DNA of 38,343 nucleotides from an uncultured Opitutia bacterium (GTDB lineage Bacteria; Verrucomicrobiota; Verrucomicrobiia; Opitutales; Opitutaceae), in assembly GCA_903881475.1 (NCBI GenBank), contig CAIRTK010000006.1, forward strand, positions 1 through 38,343. Reading direction: 5' to 3'. Numbering within the stretch: position 1 is the first letter of the stretch; each line of letters opens with the position of its first letter. Positions 15,777-24,450 of this stretch are shown piece by piece. The position numbers and the translations under genes were made by a program. The notes below the pieces were generated by a model. It was given only the letters and a program-made list of their open reading frames with translations. It was not told the origin of the DNA and did no database searches.

Positions 15777-18700
15777 ATGAAATCTGAAACCTGTTTTACA
15801 GGATCTAGGCCCAGCCAGCGTCTGGTCGCCTATTTGGCCACGTTGGCCATGCTAGCTACCCCCGTGCTCCGAGCTGCAAGTGACAGCGACGTGCAGAAAC
15901 TGCAGGACGAGGTCGCCGCACTGAAGGCGAAGCTCGCCCAGTACGAAGGCCCGACCGCAACAGCCGTTGCCGCCCCCGGTGCTCCGGCTGCCAAACCCGT
16001 CGCTGGCTCCAACCTCGCGACCGATGAGGGCGTGACCACGCTCACACCGTTCACGGTCTCCACCGAAAAGGACAATGGTTACCTCGTGACCAATTCCGCC
16101 ACCGCGACCCGCATCGGCATGGAGATCCAGAAGATCCCGCTGTCGGTCTCGGTCATCAGCTCTGAGTTCATTCAGGATACCGGCATGCGCAGCATCACGG
16201 ACATCCTGGGTTACACCTCGGGTGCCTCGACGGACAGTCACTATGCGGTGACCCGGCCGGCGAACAACCCGACCCCCACGAGCAATTTCACCATCCGTGG
16301 CTTCCCGGTGAACATCATCCTGCGTGACGGCGTCTTCCTGTACTCCATCAAGTACATGGCCGACAACATTGATCGCGTGGAAATCATCAAGGGACCCGCG
16401 GCCATCTTCTTCGGCCAGGGCTATCCCGGCGGTGTGATCAACTTCATCACCAAGACGGCCAGCCTCGGAAAGCTGCCGACGCAGATCAGCTACACGTTTG
16501 GTTCGGACAACACCAACCGCGGGCTCATCGACGAGAACCACGTCCTTTCCAAGACGGCTGCGATCCGCATCGTGACCGGCTGGGAAAACAGCAACGGCTA
16601 CTCGGAGTTTGAGTACCAGAAGCGCTTCGACTTCACGCCCTCCGTCATCCTCGATCCGTTCGCGAACGGCAAGGTCCGGATCACGGCCAACACGATCGTC
16701 GATCAGGAGCGCTTCAACGCCAATTCGATGAGCTGGCTCTATCCGTCCGGCTGGTTCCAAGCCTATCAGTCGCCCTCCCAGGCCCTCATCAACGCGGCCG
16801 GCGCCGCGGTTTCCGGTGCGGCCAACCCGACGCTGGCCTACCAGAATCGCATCGAGGCCAACTTGGGTGCGTATGACGCTGACCGTCGCGTCGTCGCGGG
16901 CGATCCCAACCTGCCCCTCTACACGACCGACTCCCGCGGTGCCTACTACACGGACACCAACGGCAACCGGATTCATGACAATCACTTCAACTTCACCAAC
17001 CGCGGTACCTTCTTCCAGAACGATCAGGTCACCTCGACGTTTGGCATTGAGTTGAATCCGGTCAGCTGGTTCTCGGTTCACTACACCCTGACGCAGGACG
17101 AGACGAACTTCAGCGACCAGGAAGGCAACAACGCCCCGAACGCTGACGGTTACACGTTCAGCGCCATCAGCGGCTGGAGTGCGACGATGTACAACCGCAA
17201 AACGCGCACGCATCAGGTCGATGCCGTGGCCAGCGTTGATGCCTTCGGCGTGAAGAGCAAATTCCTGTTCGGCTTCTCGCTGCAGAACTACAAGCAGCAG
17301 TACGCCACGCCGGAAAACGCCTCGCCGGACTACAAGCTCGTCCCGGGCTACAACTACCCGACGACCAATCCGGCCACCAGCCTCACGGCCGGTGACGCGA
17401 CCCGCAACGTCGGCAACGTCCAGGTCATCAAGGACCGTTTCGGCAACATCCAGACCGCCACCCAGGTTTACACGAACTGGGATCCGGCGACGCAGATCCA
17501 GCCCCCGAACTCCAAGCTGTTCGACGGTTGGGCCAATCCCCTGGACGGTTATCCGAACCAATACAATGCGTGGTATGCCAATTATCAGGGCACGACGCTG
17601 TCGGATCGCCTGACGATCCTCGGTGGCTACCGTCACGAGGTGTACCGCCAGGCCGGTCAGGCGCTGACGGGCAACTTCCCGTGGTTCTCTCCCCCGGTTT
17701 ACGCCGGTTCGAACACCACGCTCTATCCTGAGGCCGTGTACGGTTACTCGGCGTCCTACGCGATCACGAACTTCCTCACCCAGGCGGGCAACTCCTGGAT
17801 GGCGGGCGCTTCGTACGAGATCAAGAAGGGCATCAGCATCTACACCTCCGAGAGCACGACCTTCCGCTACAACAGCGAGACGCCGTTCGGTGGATTCAAC
17901 AACTCGGGCTATTTGATCGACGGCTTCGGTGCCTCGACCTTCGCGGCCCTGGTGAATCCTGCGATCGCGGCCAACCCGGCCGGCTTCACGTTCCACTACT
18001 ATAATGGTGGCACGACGCTCGTGACGACGCTCGCGCAGGCGGCGGCGGCTGAAATCCACGACGGTGCGGACATCATCGCCCCGAACGAAACCGGCAAGAA
18101 CATCGAAATCGGCACCAAGATCTCCTTGGATGATGCCAAACTCGTCGGCACGTTCTCGCTCTTCCAGGCGGACCGCAACAACCAGCTGGTGCAGGATCTC
18201 CAGCACCAGGCGACGGACTCCCTGAACTACGGCAACACGGCCGGCATTCCCGCCGGTCAGCGGACCTTCCGCTGGCGCTCGGTGGCCCATAACCGGGTCC
18301 AGGGTACCGATGCTGAAGTGGTCTGGTCCCCGACCCGCAACTTCCAGCTGCTGGTCAACGGCTCGTATTACTGGCAGGCCAAGACGCTGTCCGATCCGTC
18401 GGTCACCGCCGGCAATATCATCAACGCGATCTACTTCGGCAACCGCATCGAAAACGTGCCGGTTTACACCGCGCACGTCTGGGGCAAGTACACGCTGAGC
18501 GAAGGCCTGCTGCACGGCCTCTCGGTCGGTGGCGGCTTCCGCTATGCCTCGAAGTCGAATGAGTCCCGTTCGTCCGACTGGAATCCGAATGAGGGCGGCC
18601 TCACGGGTGACAACATGCTGGTCTGGAGTGGCTTCGTCGCCTATCCGTACGAGCTGTCGGGCTATAAGCTGGTGACCCAGTTCAACATCGATAATATCTT

Positions 18701-18788
18701 CAGCGCGAAGTACATCGATGGTGGTGTCGGCAACAGCCTCCTCGCCCCCACGGCGAACTGGACGTTGACGACGACCCTGAAGTTCTAA
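15777..18788 (+). CDS. TonB-dependent outer-membrane receptor with N-terminal coiled coil
   Basis: A 1003-residue outer-membrane importer. The N-terminus carries a signal peptide (about residues 1-38, hydrophobic LVAYLATLAMLATPVL). Next come a short coiled coil (VQKLQDEVAALKAKLAQYEG), an Ala/Pro linker, and a TLTPFTVST segment that probably serves as TonB box. The plug domain includes KIPLSVSVISSEFIQD, FTIRGFPVNIILRDGV and IKGPAAIFFGQGYPGGVINF. A 22-strand barrel follows, ending in WTLTTTLKF with the terminal phenylalanine required for barrel assembly. The style, including the coiled coil, is familiar from Opitutaceae, which carry many such receptors. The ligand (siderophore, sugar or other) cannot be told. 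The gene is flanked upstream by a pseudo-receiver regulator and downstream by a strong terminator, so it forms its own unit. Its codons are somewhat less GC-rich than its neighbours. Confidence 0.95.
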   Translation: MKSETCFTGSRPSQRLVAYLATLAMLATPVLRAASDSDVQKLQDEVAALKAKLAQYEGPTATAVAAPGAPAAKPVAGSNLATDEGVTTLTPFTVSTEKDNGYLVTNSATATRIGMEIQKIPLSVSVISSEFIQDTGMRSITDILGYTSGASTDSHYAVTRPANNPTPTSNFTIRGFPVNIILRDGVFLYSIKYMADNIDRVEIIKGPAAIFFGQGYPGGVINFITKTASLGKLPTQISYTFGSDNTNRGLIDENHVLSKTAAIRIVTGWENSNGYSEFEYQKRFDFTPSVILDPFANGKVRITANTIVDQERFNANSMSWLYPSGWFQAYQSPSQALINAAGAAVSGAANPTLAYQNRIEANLGAYDADRRVVAGDPNLPLYTTDSRGAYYTDTNGNRIHDNHFNFTNRGTFFQNDQVTSTFGIELNPVSWFSVHYTLTQDETNFSDQEGNNAPNADGYTFSAISGWSATMYNRKTRTHQVDAVASVDAFGVKSKFLFGFSLQNYKQQYATPENASPDYKLVPGYNYPTTNPATSLTAGDATRNVGNVQVIKDRFGNIQTATQVYTNWDPATQIQPPNSKLFDGWANPLDGYPNQYNAWYANYQGTTLSDRLTILGGYRHEVYRQAGQALTGNFPWFSPPVYAGSNTTLYPEAVYGYSASYAITNFLTQAGNSWMAGASYEIKKGISIYTSESTTFRYNSETPFGGFNNSGYLIDGFGASTFAALVNPAIAANPAGFTFHYYNGGTTLVTTLAQAAAAEIHDGADIIAPNETGKNIEIGTKISLDDAKLVGTFSLFQADRNNQLVQDLQHQATDSLNYGNTAGIPAGQRTFRWRSVAHNRVQGTDAEVVWSPTRNFQLLVNGSYYWQAKTLSDPSVTAGNIINAIYFGNRIENVPVYTAHVWGKYTLSEGLLHGLSVGGGFRYASKSNESRSSDWNPNEGGLTGDNMLVWSGFVAYPYELSGYKLVTQFNIDNIFSAKYIDGGVGNSLLAPTANWTLTTTLKF

Positions 18789-18818
18789 TCCAACGAACGC
18801 CCGCAAGGGCCTTCTTTC

Positions 18819-18853
18819 AAAGGGGCGGAGACGAAAGTCTCCGCCCCTTTTTC
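18819..18853 (+). terminator. Rho-independent terminator after the TonB receptor
   Basis: AAAGGGGCGGAGAC (18819-18832) and GTCTCCGCCCCTTT (18837-18850) form a perfect 14-bp stem with a GAAA tetraloop, followed by a T-rich tail. It begins 30 bases after the receptor stop codon. This is the clearest intrinsic terminator in the window. Confidence 0.95.
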
Positions 18854-18959
18854 TTTTCCCGGATTGATCCGCGTTCACCGCGTTGGGCTTGTCTCGGGCG
18901 CGGCCGGATTGAGAATGCCGGGGCCCGCAGGCCTTGAACCGGATTCAGGCCCCTCCACC

Positions 18960-20870
18960 ATGAGTGTATCACCGTCCGCCGTCTCTCCCGCACCGCCGCG
19001 CCCGTGGCCCGGCCGGGCGTGGCCGCCCCTGCTGATCGTGGCGACCGGTGTGGCCGCCTATGCCAACAGTTTTTCCGGGCCGCTGGTCCTGGACGACCTC
19101 AACTCCATCGTCGTCAACCCGACGATCCGGCACTGGGGCACCGCTTTGACCCCGGTGATCGGCACGACGGTGGGTGGCCGCCCTGTCCTGAACGCATCGC
19201 TGGCGGTGAATTATGCCATCAGTGGCACGGCCGTCTGGAGCTACCATGTCCTGAACCTGGCGATTCATCTGGTGGCGGGATTGACGCTGTTCGGCATCGT
19301 GTGGCGTACCCTGGCGCCGCGAGTCCACCAGGCCGTACCCATCGCCTGTTCCATCGTGCTGCTCTGGGTGCTCCATCCCCTGCAGACCGAGGCCGTGACC
19401 TACATCATCCAGCGGGCGGAGTCGCTGATGGGTCTGTTCTACCTGCTCACGCTATATGGCTTCATCCGGGGCGCGTCGGCGGATGAATCCGGCTGGTGGT
19501 ACGCGCTGTCCTGGACGGCCTGCCTGCTGGGCATGGCGACCAAGGAGGTGATGGCCACCGCTCCGCTCATCGTGCTGCTGTATGACCGGACCTTCCTTGC
19601 GGGCAGCTTTCGGTCGGCGCTCCGGCGCCGGTGGCGAATCCATGCCGGGCTGGCCGCCACCTGGGTGATTCTGCCTTTCTTGGTCCTCTCCACCCACGGC
19701 CGGACGGGAAGCGCGGGATTTGGGAGCGGGGTTTCCTGGTGGAGCTATGCGCTGACGCAGTTTCCCGCCATCGTTCACTACCTGCGGCTATGCTTCTGGC
19801 CGCACCCGCTGATCTTTGATTACGGCGCGGCGCTCACGCTCGACGGGGCCCGGGTGCTGCCCTCGGCGCTGGTCGTTGCCGGACTGATCGCGGCGACGAT
19901 CTGGGCGCTGCGCAAGCGGCCGGCGGCCGGATTTTTGGGCGCCTGCTTTTTCGTGATCCTGGCGCCGAGTTCCAGCGTGGTTCCCGTGGCGACCCAGACC
20001 ATGGCCGAGCACCGGATGTACCTGCCGCTGATCTCCGTCGTGGCGCTCGCGGTGCTGGGGGCGTGGCGGTGGCTGGGGCGCGGGGCCTGGCCGGTGGTGC
20101 TGGTGATCGCGCTGGGCCTCGGCTGGCAGACTTCCCGCCGCAATGAGACCTATCGCACCGAGGAAGGCCTCTGGAGCGATACGGTCGCACGCCGTCCGGA
20201 TAACGAGCGGGCCCACAATAATCTCGCCTACTATTTGCTCGAGGCGGGGCGGGACCAGGAAGGGGTGGACCATTATGAACAGGCGCTGCGGCTAAAGCCG
20301 GATTACATTGATGCGCACTACAACCTGGCGAACGTCCTCGCGAAGACCCCCGGCCGACTCAATGACGCGATCGCCCATTACGAAGCCGCGCTGCGCCTGA
20401 ACCCAAAATTTTTCCAGGCCGACGTCCGGCTAGGCAACACCCTGCTGGAGGCGGGGCGCCCGTCTGAGGCCATCCGCCACTTTGAAGCGGCCCTGCGCCT
20501 GAACCCGGAATTGGCCGAGGCCCACTACGACCTAGGTAATGCCCTCGAGCAGATGCCCGGCGGGCTGAATGATGCGATCACCCACTTCGAAGCCGCCGTG
20601 CGTCTGAAGCCGGATTTTATCGAGGCGCGGAACAACCTGGGCAACGCCCTGAGCGCCGTGGACCGGACGCCGGAGGCCATCACGCAGTTTGAAGCGCTGC
20701 TCCGGCTGAGGCCGGATCTGGCCCCCATCCACTTCAACCTGGCCCTCGCGCTGCTGAAGACCCCGGGGCGCACCCAAGAGGCGGCCGGGCACCTCAGGAC
20801 GGTCCTGCAACTGGAGCCGGGAAATGGCCAGGCCCGCCAGCTTCTGGACAGTCTGCCGCTGTCCCCGTGA
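18960..20870 (+). CDS. TMTC-like multi-spanning membrane protein with TPR repeats
   Basis: A 636-residue protein with a membrane half and a repeat half. Residues of about 1-405 hold roughly ten membrane helices and motifs of the TMTC family: an early GPLVLDDLNSIVVNP with the DD pair typical of GT-C type glycosyltransferases, YHVLNLAIHLVAGLTLF, and LHPLQTEAVTYIIQRAESLM. Residues of about 414-620 are six tetratricopeptide repeats (for example AHYNLANVLAKTPGRLNDAI). Eukaryotic TMTC proteins are O-mannosyltransferases; the bacterial homologues are mostly uncharacterised, so a sugar transfer from a lipid donor is inference. I start at the ATG at 18960; an in-frame ATG at 18864 only adds sequence from the spacer. 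It converges with the LMF1-like gene, with 12 bases between stops. Confidence 0.8.
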   Translation: MSVSPSAVSPAPPRPWPGRAWPPLLIVATGVAAYANSFSGPLVLDDLNSIVVNPTIRHWGTALTPVIGTTVGGRPVLNASLAVNYAISGTAVWSYHVLNLAIHLVAGLTLFGIVWRTLAPRVHQAVPIACSIVLLWVLHPLQTEAVTYIIQRAESLMGLFYLLTLYGFIRGASADESGWWYALSWTACLLGMATKEVMATAPLIVLLYDRTFLAGSFRSALRRRWRIHAGLAATWVILPFLVLSTHGRTGSAGFGSGVSWWSYALTQFPAIVHYLRLCFWPHPLIFDYGAALTLDGARVLPSALVVAGLIAATIWALRKRPAAGFLGACFFVILAPSSSVVPVATQTMAEHRMYLPLISVVALAVLGAWRWLGRGAWPVVLVIALGLGWQTSRRNETYRTEEGLWSDTVARRPDNERAHNNLAYYLLEAGRDQEGVDHYEQALRLKPDYIDAHYNLANVLAKTPGRLNDAIAHYEAALRLNPKFFQADVRLGNTLLEAGRPSEAIRHFEAALRLNPELAEAHYDLGNALEQMPGGLNDAITHFEAAVRLKPDFIEARNNLGNALSAVDRTPEAITQFEALLRLRPDLAPIHFNLALALLKTPGRTQEAAGHLRTVLQLEPGNGQARQLLDSLPLSP

Positions 20871-20882
20871 ACCGGGTGCGGC

Positions 20883-23060
20883 CTACGGGGATTTTTTCCG
20901 GGCGGCGATTTCCCCGGCAAGCACCCGGGCTCGATTCCGGGCGGCTAGGGTGACCCCGGTCCCGGCGGACGGTTCGAGCGCGGCCCGGGCTGTGAGGGCA
21001 TCGCGATCGCCGGCCTCCGCCGCGAGGGTGAGCCAGGCGAGGCCCTCGACGGGATCCTTTGCCACTCCGGTGCCGGAGACATACATCGCGCCAAGGCTGG
21101 ACTCGGCCCCGGCGTCGCCCTGCTCGGCGGCGCGGCGAAACCACCGGACGGCCTCGCCAGGCTGCCGCGGCACGCCGTCGCCCCCGGCGTAGATCACGCC
21201 GAGATTGTACTGGGCGTCGACCATCCCCTGCTCGGCGGCCAGCCGGTACCACTTCACGGCCGCCGCGCTGTCCTTCGGCACGCCGTCGCCCTCGGCATAA
21301 ATCACCGCGAGGTTGAACTGGGCCGTGGCCAGGCCCTGTTCCGCGGCGCGGCGGTACCACTGTACCGCGGCTGCCGGGTCCTTGGCGATGTCATCGCCGC
21401 CATGGGCATAGAGATAAGCCAGGTGGTTTTGCGCCTGGGCATCGCCGCCCCCGGCCAGCAGGCGTACTTCATCCAGCTCCGAGCCCACCTCCTTGATCCC
21501 GCCCTGCTCATCCAAGTACATCACCGGCTGGTACACGCCGCCGGGTTCCTTGCGCCAGAACTGGCCGGTCTTCCGGTAGGTGGCGAAATCGGTGAAGCTC
21601 ATCCGGTACACGGGCAGACGGATCATCATGGCGGGCCGGTCCGCAAACGGGTCGCTGCGGAAGAACCGCATGATGGCCGGATCCCGCCGCAGCAGATGCT
21701 CCGCCACGATCCCGAAGAGCGGCGAGGGGGGATCGCTGTAGCCCGCGATCTGCAGGGCGGCCTCAAACCGGGCGTAGCCCGGGGCGATGACGGGGCAGAG
21801 TTGGTCCAGCCGCTGCGGCTGGTAGCGGAAGGGATACAGCCGCCAGGTGCGGCCGCCATCATTGGAGCCCTCGAACTCGACGGCATAGCGGTTCGAGGGC
21901 GTGCCCGCGAAAAGCGTGAAGGAATTGATGCTGCGGAAACTCCAGAACGCCGCCTTGAAGGGCCGGGCGAGGGCGAAGGGAAAGCCCTCCGTCGGCAGGC
22001 CGCAGACGAGGGCAAAGAAGAGCAGCGAGAGCCCGAAATAAGTCCAGAGGGCGGCGCGCAGGGCCTGGAGCCGCCACGGGGTGCAGGTGGGAACGACGGG
22101 CGCCGGTGCAGCTGGGGCCGGCCGCCACCGGGCGGGCCACCGGAGTTTTTCGGCGGCGGTGGCGAACATCTGGTCATCGAGCAGCACTAGGCCGAGCACG
22201 ATGGCCGCGGCGTTGAGCCAGCCGAAGTTGTTCGTCAGCTCGATGCCCGCCTGGAATACCGTCCAGACGACAAACGCGAACCATCGCCCGCGCCGGCCGC
22301 CGAACACCGCCAGCAGCGGCCCCGGCAGCTCCGCGATGAAGGTGAGAATGATTTCAAAGACGTGGTAGGCGAACGGCAGCTGATGGTCCAGGTAGCTCAG
22401 GAACATCGGGAACGGCGTGGTCACATACATGGCGTCCATCGCCGTGAAATTGTGCCAGTGCGGATCCCCGCCCAGTAGCTTCATCAGCCCGGCCTCGAAC
22501 ATGAGCCGGAACAGCATCCAGCGGACCATGAAGACGGCGACCGGAAGGGGCGGGGAGGAGGCCCCGAGCCCGGGGCGCAGCCCGGCGGGCGCAAACGCGA
22601 TCGCCACCAGCGCCAGTTCCAGCATCACGCGATCGGGCTGGGTCTCGGAAAACGCGCGCCACGTGGTCACGAAGGAAAGGAAGATCACCCAGCAGGCGAA
22701 GAGCGCCCCGCGCGGCCACAGGTTCAGGACCAGGGCCGCCGCCGCCACGAGGCCGCACCAGCCGAGCGCCTGGATCATGCCCGAACTTCCGCTGATCCAG
22801 AACAGGCTCGGCGCGTGCAGGAAGGCGATGACGGGATTGGGGAAGGCCTGCGCGATTCCCGCCAGGAAGTCGCCGACCGGCGTCAGGCCGCGCGGGCCGA
22901 TCAGCGGATCGCCGCCCCCGCCGATGATCTCGGCAAAGATGATCACATAGATGATCCCGGCGGCCCGCAGCATGAGCCACCGCGGCCACAGGTAGGTGGC
23001 GCTGCCGTCCGCACCGGAGAATTCCATCAAGCGCCGCCAGGCGCCTCGCAACACATGCAT
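20883..23060 (-). CDS. LMF1-family membrane protein fused to Sel1 repeats
   Basis: A 725-residue protein. Residues of about 15-520 match the lipase maturation factor (LMF1) family: YLWPRWLMLRAAGIIYVIIF, LIGPRGLTPVGDFLA, about eight further helices including NNFGWLNAAAIVLGLVLLDD, then a soluble part with YPFRYQPQRLDQLCPVIAPG and a loop around RFFRSDPFADRPAMMIRLPV. Residues of about 540-684 form four Sel1-like repeats (typical unit LATAQFNLAVIYAEGDGVPK), ending in a basic tail. LMF1 in animals helps lipases fold in the ER; bacterial members have no firm function. The Sel1 tail suggests docking of a protein partner (inference). The ATG at 23060 is chosen because the open frame upstream lacks family similarity and is antisense to the nucleotidyltransferase gene. 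It is divergent from that gene, with a 210-base spacer. Confidence 0.8.
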   Translation of the reverse strand: MHVLRGAWRRLMEFSGADGSATYLWPRWLMLRAAGIIYVIIFAEIIGGGGDPLIGPRGLTPVGDFLAGIAQAFPNPVIAFLHAPSLFWISGSSGMIQALGWCGLVAAAALVLNLWPRGALFACWVIFLSFVTTWRAFSETQPDRVMLELALVAIAFAPAGLRPGLGASSPPLPVAVFMVRWMLFRLMFEAGLMKLLGGDPHWHNFTAMDAMYVTTPFPMFLSYLDHQLPFAYHVFEIILTFIAELPGPLLAVFGGRRGRWFAFVVWTVFQAGIELTNNFGWLNAAAIVLGLVLLDDQMFATAAEKLRWPARWRPAPAAPAPVVPTCTPWRLQALRAALWTYFGLSLLFFALVCGLPTEGFPFALARPFKAAFWSFRSINSFTLFAGTPSNRYAVEFEGSNDGGRTWRLYPFRYQPQRLDQLCPVIAPGYARFEAALQIAGYSDPPSPLFGIVAEHLLRRDPAIMRFFRSDPFADRPAMMIRLPVYRMSFTDFATYRKTGQFWRKEPGGVYQPVMYLDEQGGIKEVGSELDEVRLLAGGGDAQAQNHLAYLYAHGGDDIAKDPAAAVQWYRRAAEQGLATAQFNLAVIYAEGDGVPKDSAAAVKWYRLAAEQGMVDAQYNLGVIYAGGDGVPRQPGEAVRWFRRAAEQGDAGAESSLGAMYVSGTGVAKDPVEGLAWLTLAAEAGDRDALTARAALEPSAGTGVTLAARNRARVLAGEIAARKKSP

Positions 23061-23270
23061 GACAGGGTGGGGTTCGCTGGGGTGGATTAGGATCGGGGTC
23101 GCGGTCCGCGGGATGCCACGGGCTACAAAATCAACTCCTGGCCCAACGTCTATCCCGGAACGAGGGAAGATGTGTGGCCGGTTCCGTCCGGCGCCGGCTG
23201 CGGGCCTGGTCTGGCCGGGCCCGCCCGCCGGGGTTGCGCCATGCCGGGCAATCACTTTTGCTGCCGCACG

Positions 23271-24197
23271 ATGCAACCCACGCTCCTCGTCCTCGCCGCC
23301 GGCATGGGCTCGCGCTACGGCGGGCTCAAGCAGATTGACCCGGTCGGCCCCGCCGGGGAAACCGTGCTCGACTATGCGGTGTTCGACGCACTGCGCGCGG
23401 GATTCGGCCGCGTGGTGTTTGTCATCCGGCGGGATTTCGAGGCGGTGTTCCGGGCGCAGATCGGCGCCAAGTATACCGGGCGCATCGCGGTGGATTATGT
23501 CTTCCAGTCGCCCGAGGCGCTGCCGGCGGGCGGCCTTCCGCCGGCGGGGCGCGAAAAACCCTGGGGCACGGGGCATGCGGTGTGGTGCGCGCGCGAGGCG
23601 GTGCGCGAGCCGTTCGCCGTGATCAATGCCGATGATTTCTACGGGGCGGATTCGTTTGCGCAGCTGGCCGGATTCCTCACCAGCCCGGCGGCCAGCCCGC
23701 GGGGATTCGATCCCATGTCGGGCCACCCGGCGCCGCGCTCAATGGCGGCCCGGTTTGCGATGGTCGGCTTCACCCTGGCCAATACGCTGTCCGAGCACGG
23801 GGCCGTGGCGCGCGGCCAGTGCGTGACCGGGCTTGGCGGAGAGCTCGAATCCATCACCGAACGGACGGGGATCCTGGCTGCGGACGTGGGCCCGGGCCGC
23901 ACGTATACGGGCGCCGAAACCGTCTCGATGAACTGCTGGGGCTTCACCCCGGCGCTGTTCGCGGGGCTGGACCGGCAGCTGCAGGAGTTTCTCGCGGCGC
24001 GCGGCCACGACCCGAAGGCGGAGTTTTACCTGCCAGCGGCGGTCTCGGAAATGATCGCGCGGCATGAGGCGACCGTGCAGGTGCTGCCGACCGGCGCTAC
24101 GTGGTTCGGCGTGACCTACCGCGAGGACAAGCCGCGGGTCGTGGCCGCGATCGCAGAGCTGGTGCGCGTGGGAAAGTATCCCGCGAAGCTTTTCTGA
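23271..24197 (+). CDS. Sugar nucleotidyltransferase (NTP-transferase domain)
   Basis: A 308-residue cytoplasmic enzyme expected to join a sugar 1-phosphate to a nucleotide. The N-terminus has the nucleotide-binding signature LVLAAGMGSRYGGLKQIDPV (residues 6-25). KPWGTGHAVW (96-105) and VINADDFYG (117-125) follow; the aspartates of the latter should bind the metal. A conserved C-terminal TWFGVTYREDKPRV ends the domain. The acceptor sugar cannot be predicted. I choose the ATG at 23271 directly ahead of the first strand; an in-frame ATG at 23241 would add ten residues. It is the first gene of a plus-strand run with GH116, a NahK-like kinase and a PIG-L deacetylase, though a repeat element separates it from the GH116 gene. 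Kinase plus nucleotidyltransferase is the usual way to activate a salvaged amino sugar (known for other clusters). Confidence 0.85.
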   Translation: MQPTLLVLAAGMGSRYGGLKQIDPVGPAGETVLDYAVFDALRAGFGRVVFVIRRDFEAVFRAQIGAKYTGRIAVDYVFQSPEALPAGGLPPAGREKPWGTGHAVWCAREAVREPFAVINADDFYGADSFAQLAGFLTSPAASPRGFDPMSGHPAPRSMAARFAMVGFTLANTLSEHGAVARGQCVTGLGGELESITERTGILAADVGPGRTYTGAETVSMNCWGFTPALFAGLDRQLQEFLAARGHDPKAEFYLPAAVSEMIARHEATVQVLPTGATWFGVTYREDKPRVVAAIAELVRVGKYPAKLF

Positions 24198-24225
24198 CCG
24201 AGAACCCGGATCGGAGCCGGCAGGG

Positions 24226-24339
24226 TTGGCCACGAAGAGGCACAAGGGTTCCTGGGCTCCAGTTCAAATCTCCCGCGCGCCTATAGGTGCGATGAAGGCT
24301 CCTTCGCAGCCCCACCCCTTGTGCATTTTCGCGGCCAAC
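24226..24339. repeat. 114-base palindromic interspersed element, copy 1
   Basis: The element starts TTGGCCACGAAGAGGCACAA and ends GTGCATTTTCGCGGCCAAC. Its ends are inverted repeats of about 24 bases with three mismatches. The middle carries CTCCCGCGCGCCTATAGGTG, with a small internal dyad. A second copy of similar length lies at 33677-33792. It separates the nucleotidyltransferase stop from the GH116 gene. No coding capacity is seen; it looks like a MITE-type or REP-type element. Confidence 0.85.
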
Positions 24340-24373
24340 CCTTCCGGGATCGGAATTCTGAGCGGTTCGGAAA

Positions 24374-24408
24374 ATCCGTGATAATCCGCGCAATCCGTGG
24401 TTAAAAAT
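24374..24408. repeat. Short dispersed repeat of the CCGTGATAATCCGCG type
   Basis: The tract from ATCCGTGATAATCCGCGCAA to the TTAAAAAT at its end is a known kind of intergenic repeat in many GC-rich bacteria (recognised from memory, not searched). It lies 42 bases ahead of the chosen GH116 start. Because an in-frame GTG at 24397 falls inside it, the repeat makes an earlier start for that gene unlikely. Confidence 0.55.
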
Positions 24409-24450
24409 CTAGACCTCCAATTGCGGCTTCGCCGCGTTACTCTTTTCGCG

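Noticed and set aside
15852-18878. A 1008-residue open frame on the minus strand opposite the TonB receptor gene
   Set aside because: It is the mirror frame of a strongly supported receptor gene, rich in R, V, D and G with no domain or membrane pattern. Long antisense frames are expected at this GC content.
23061-23726. A 222-residue N-terminal extension of the LMF1-like protein
   Set aside because: It is antisense to the well-supported nucleotidyltransferase gene and lacks membrane or signal features.
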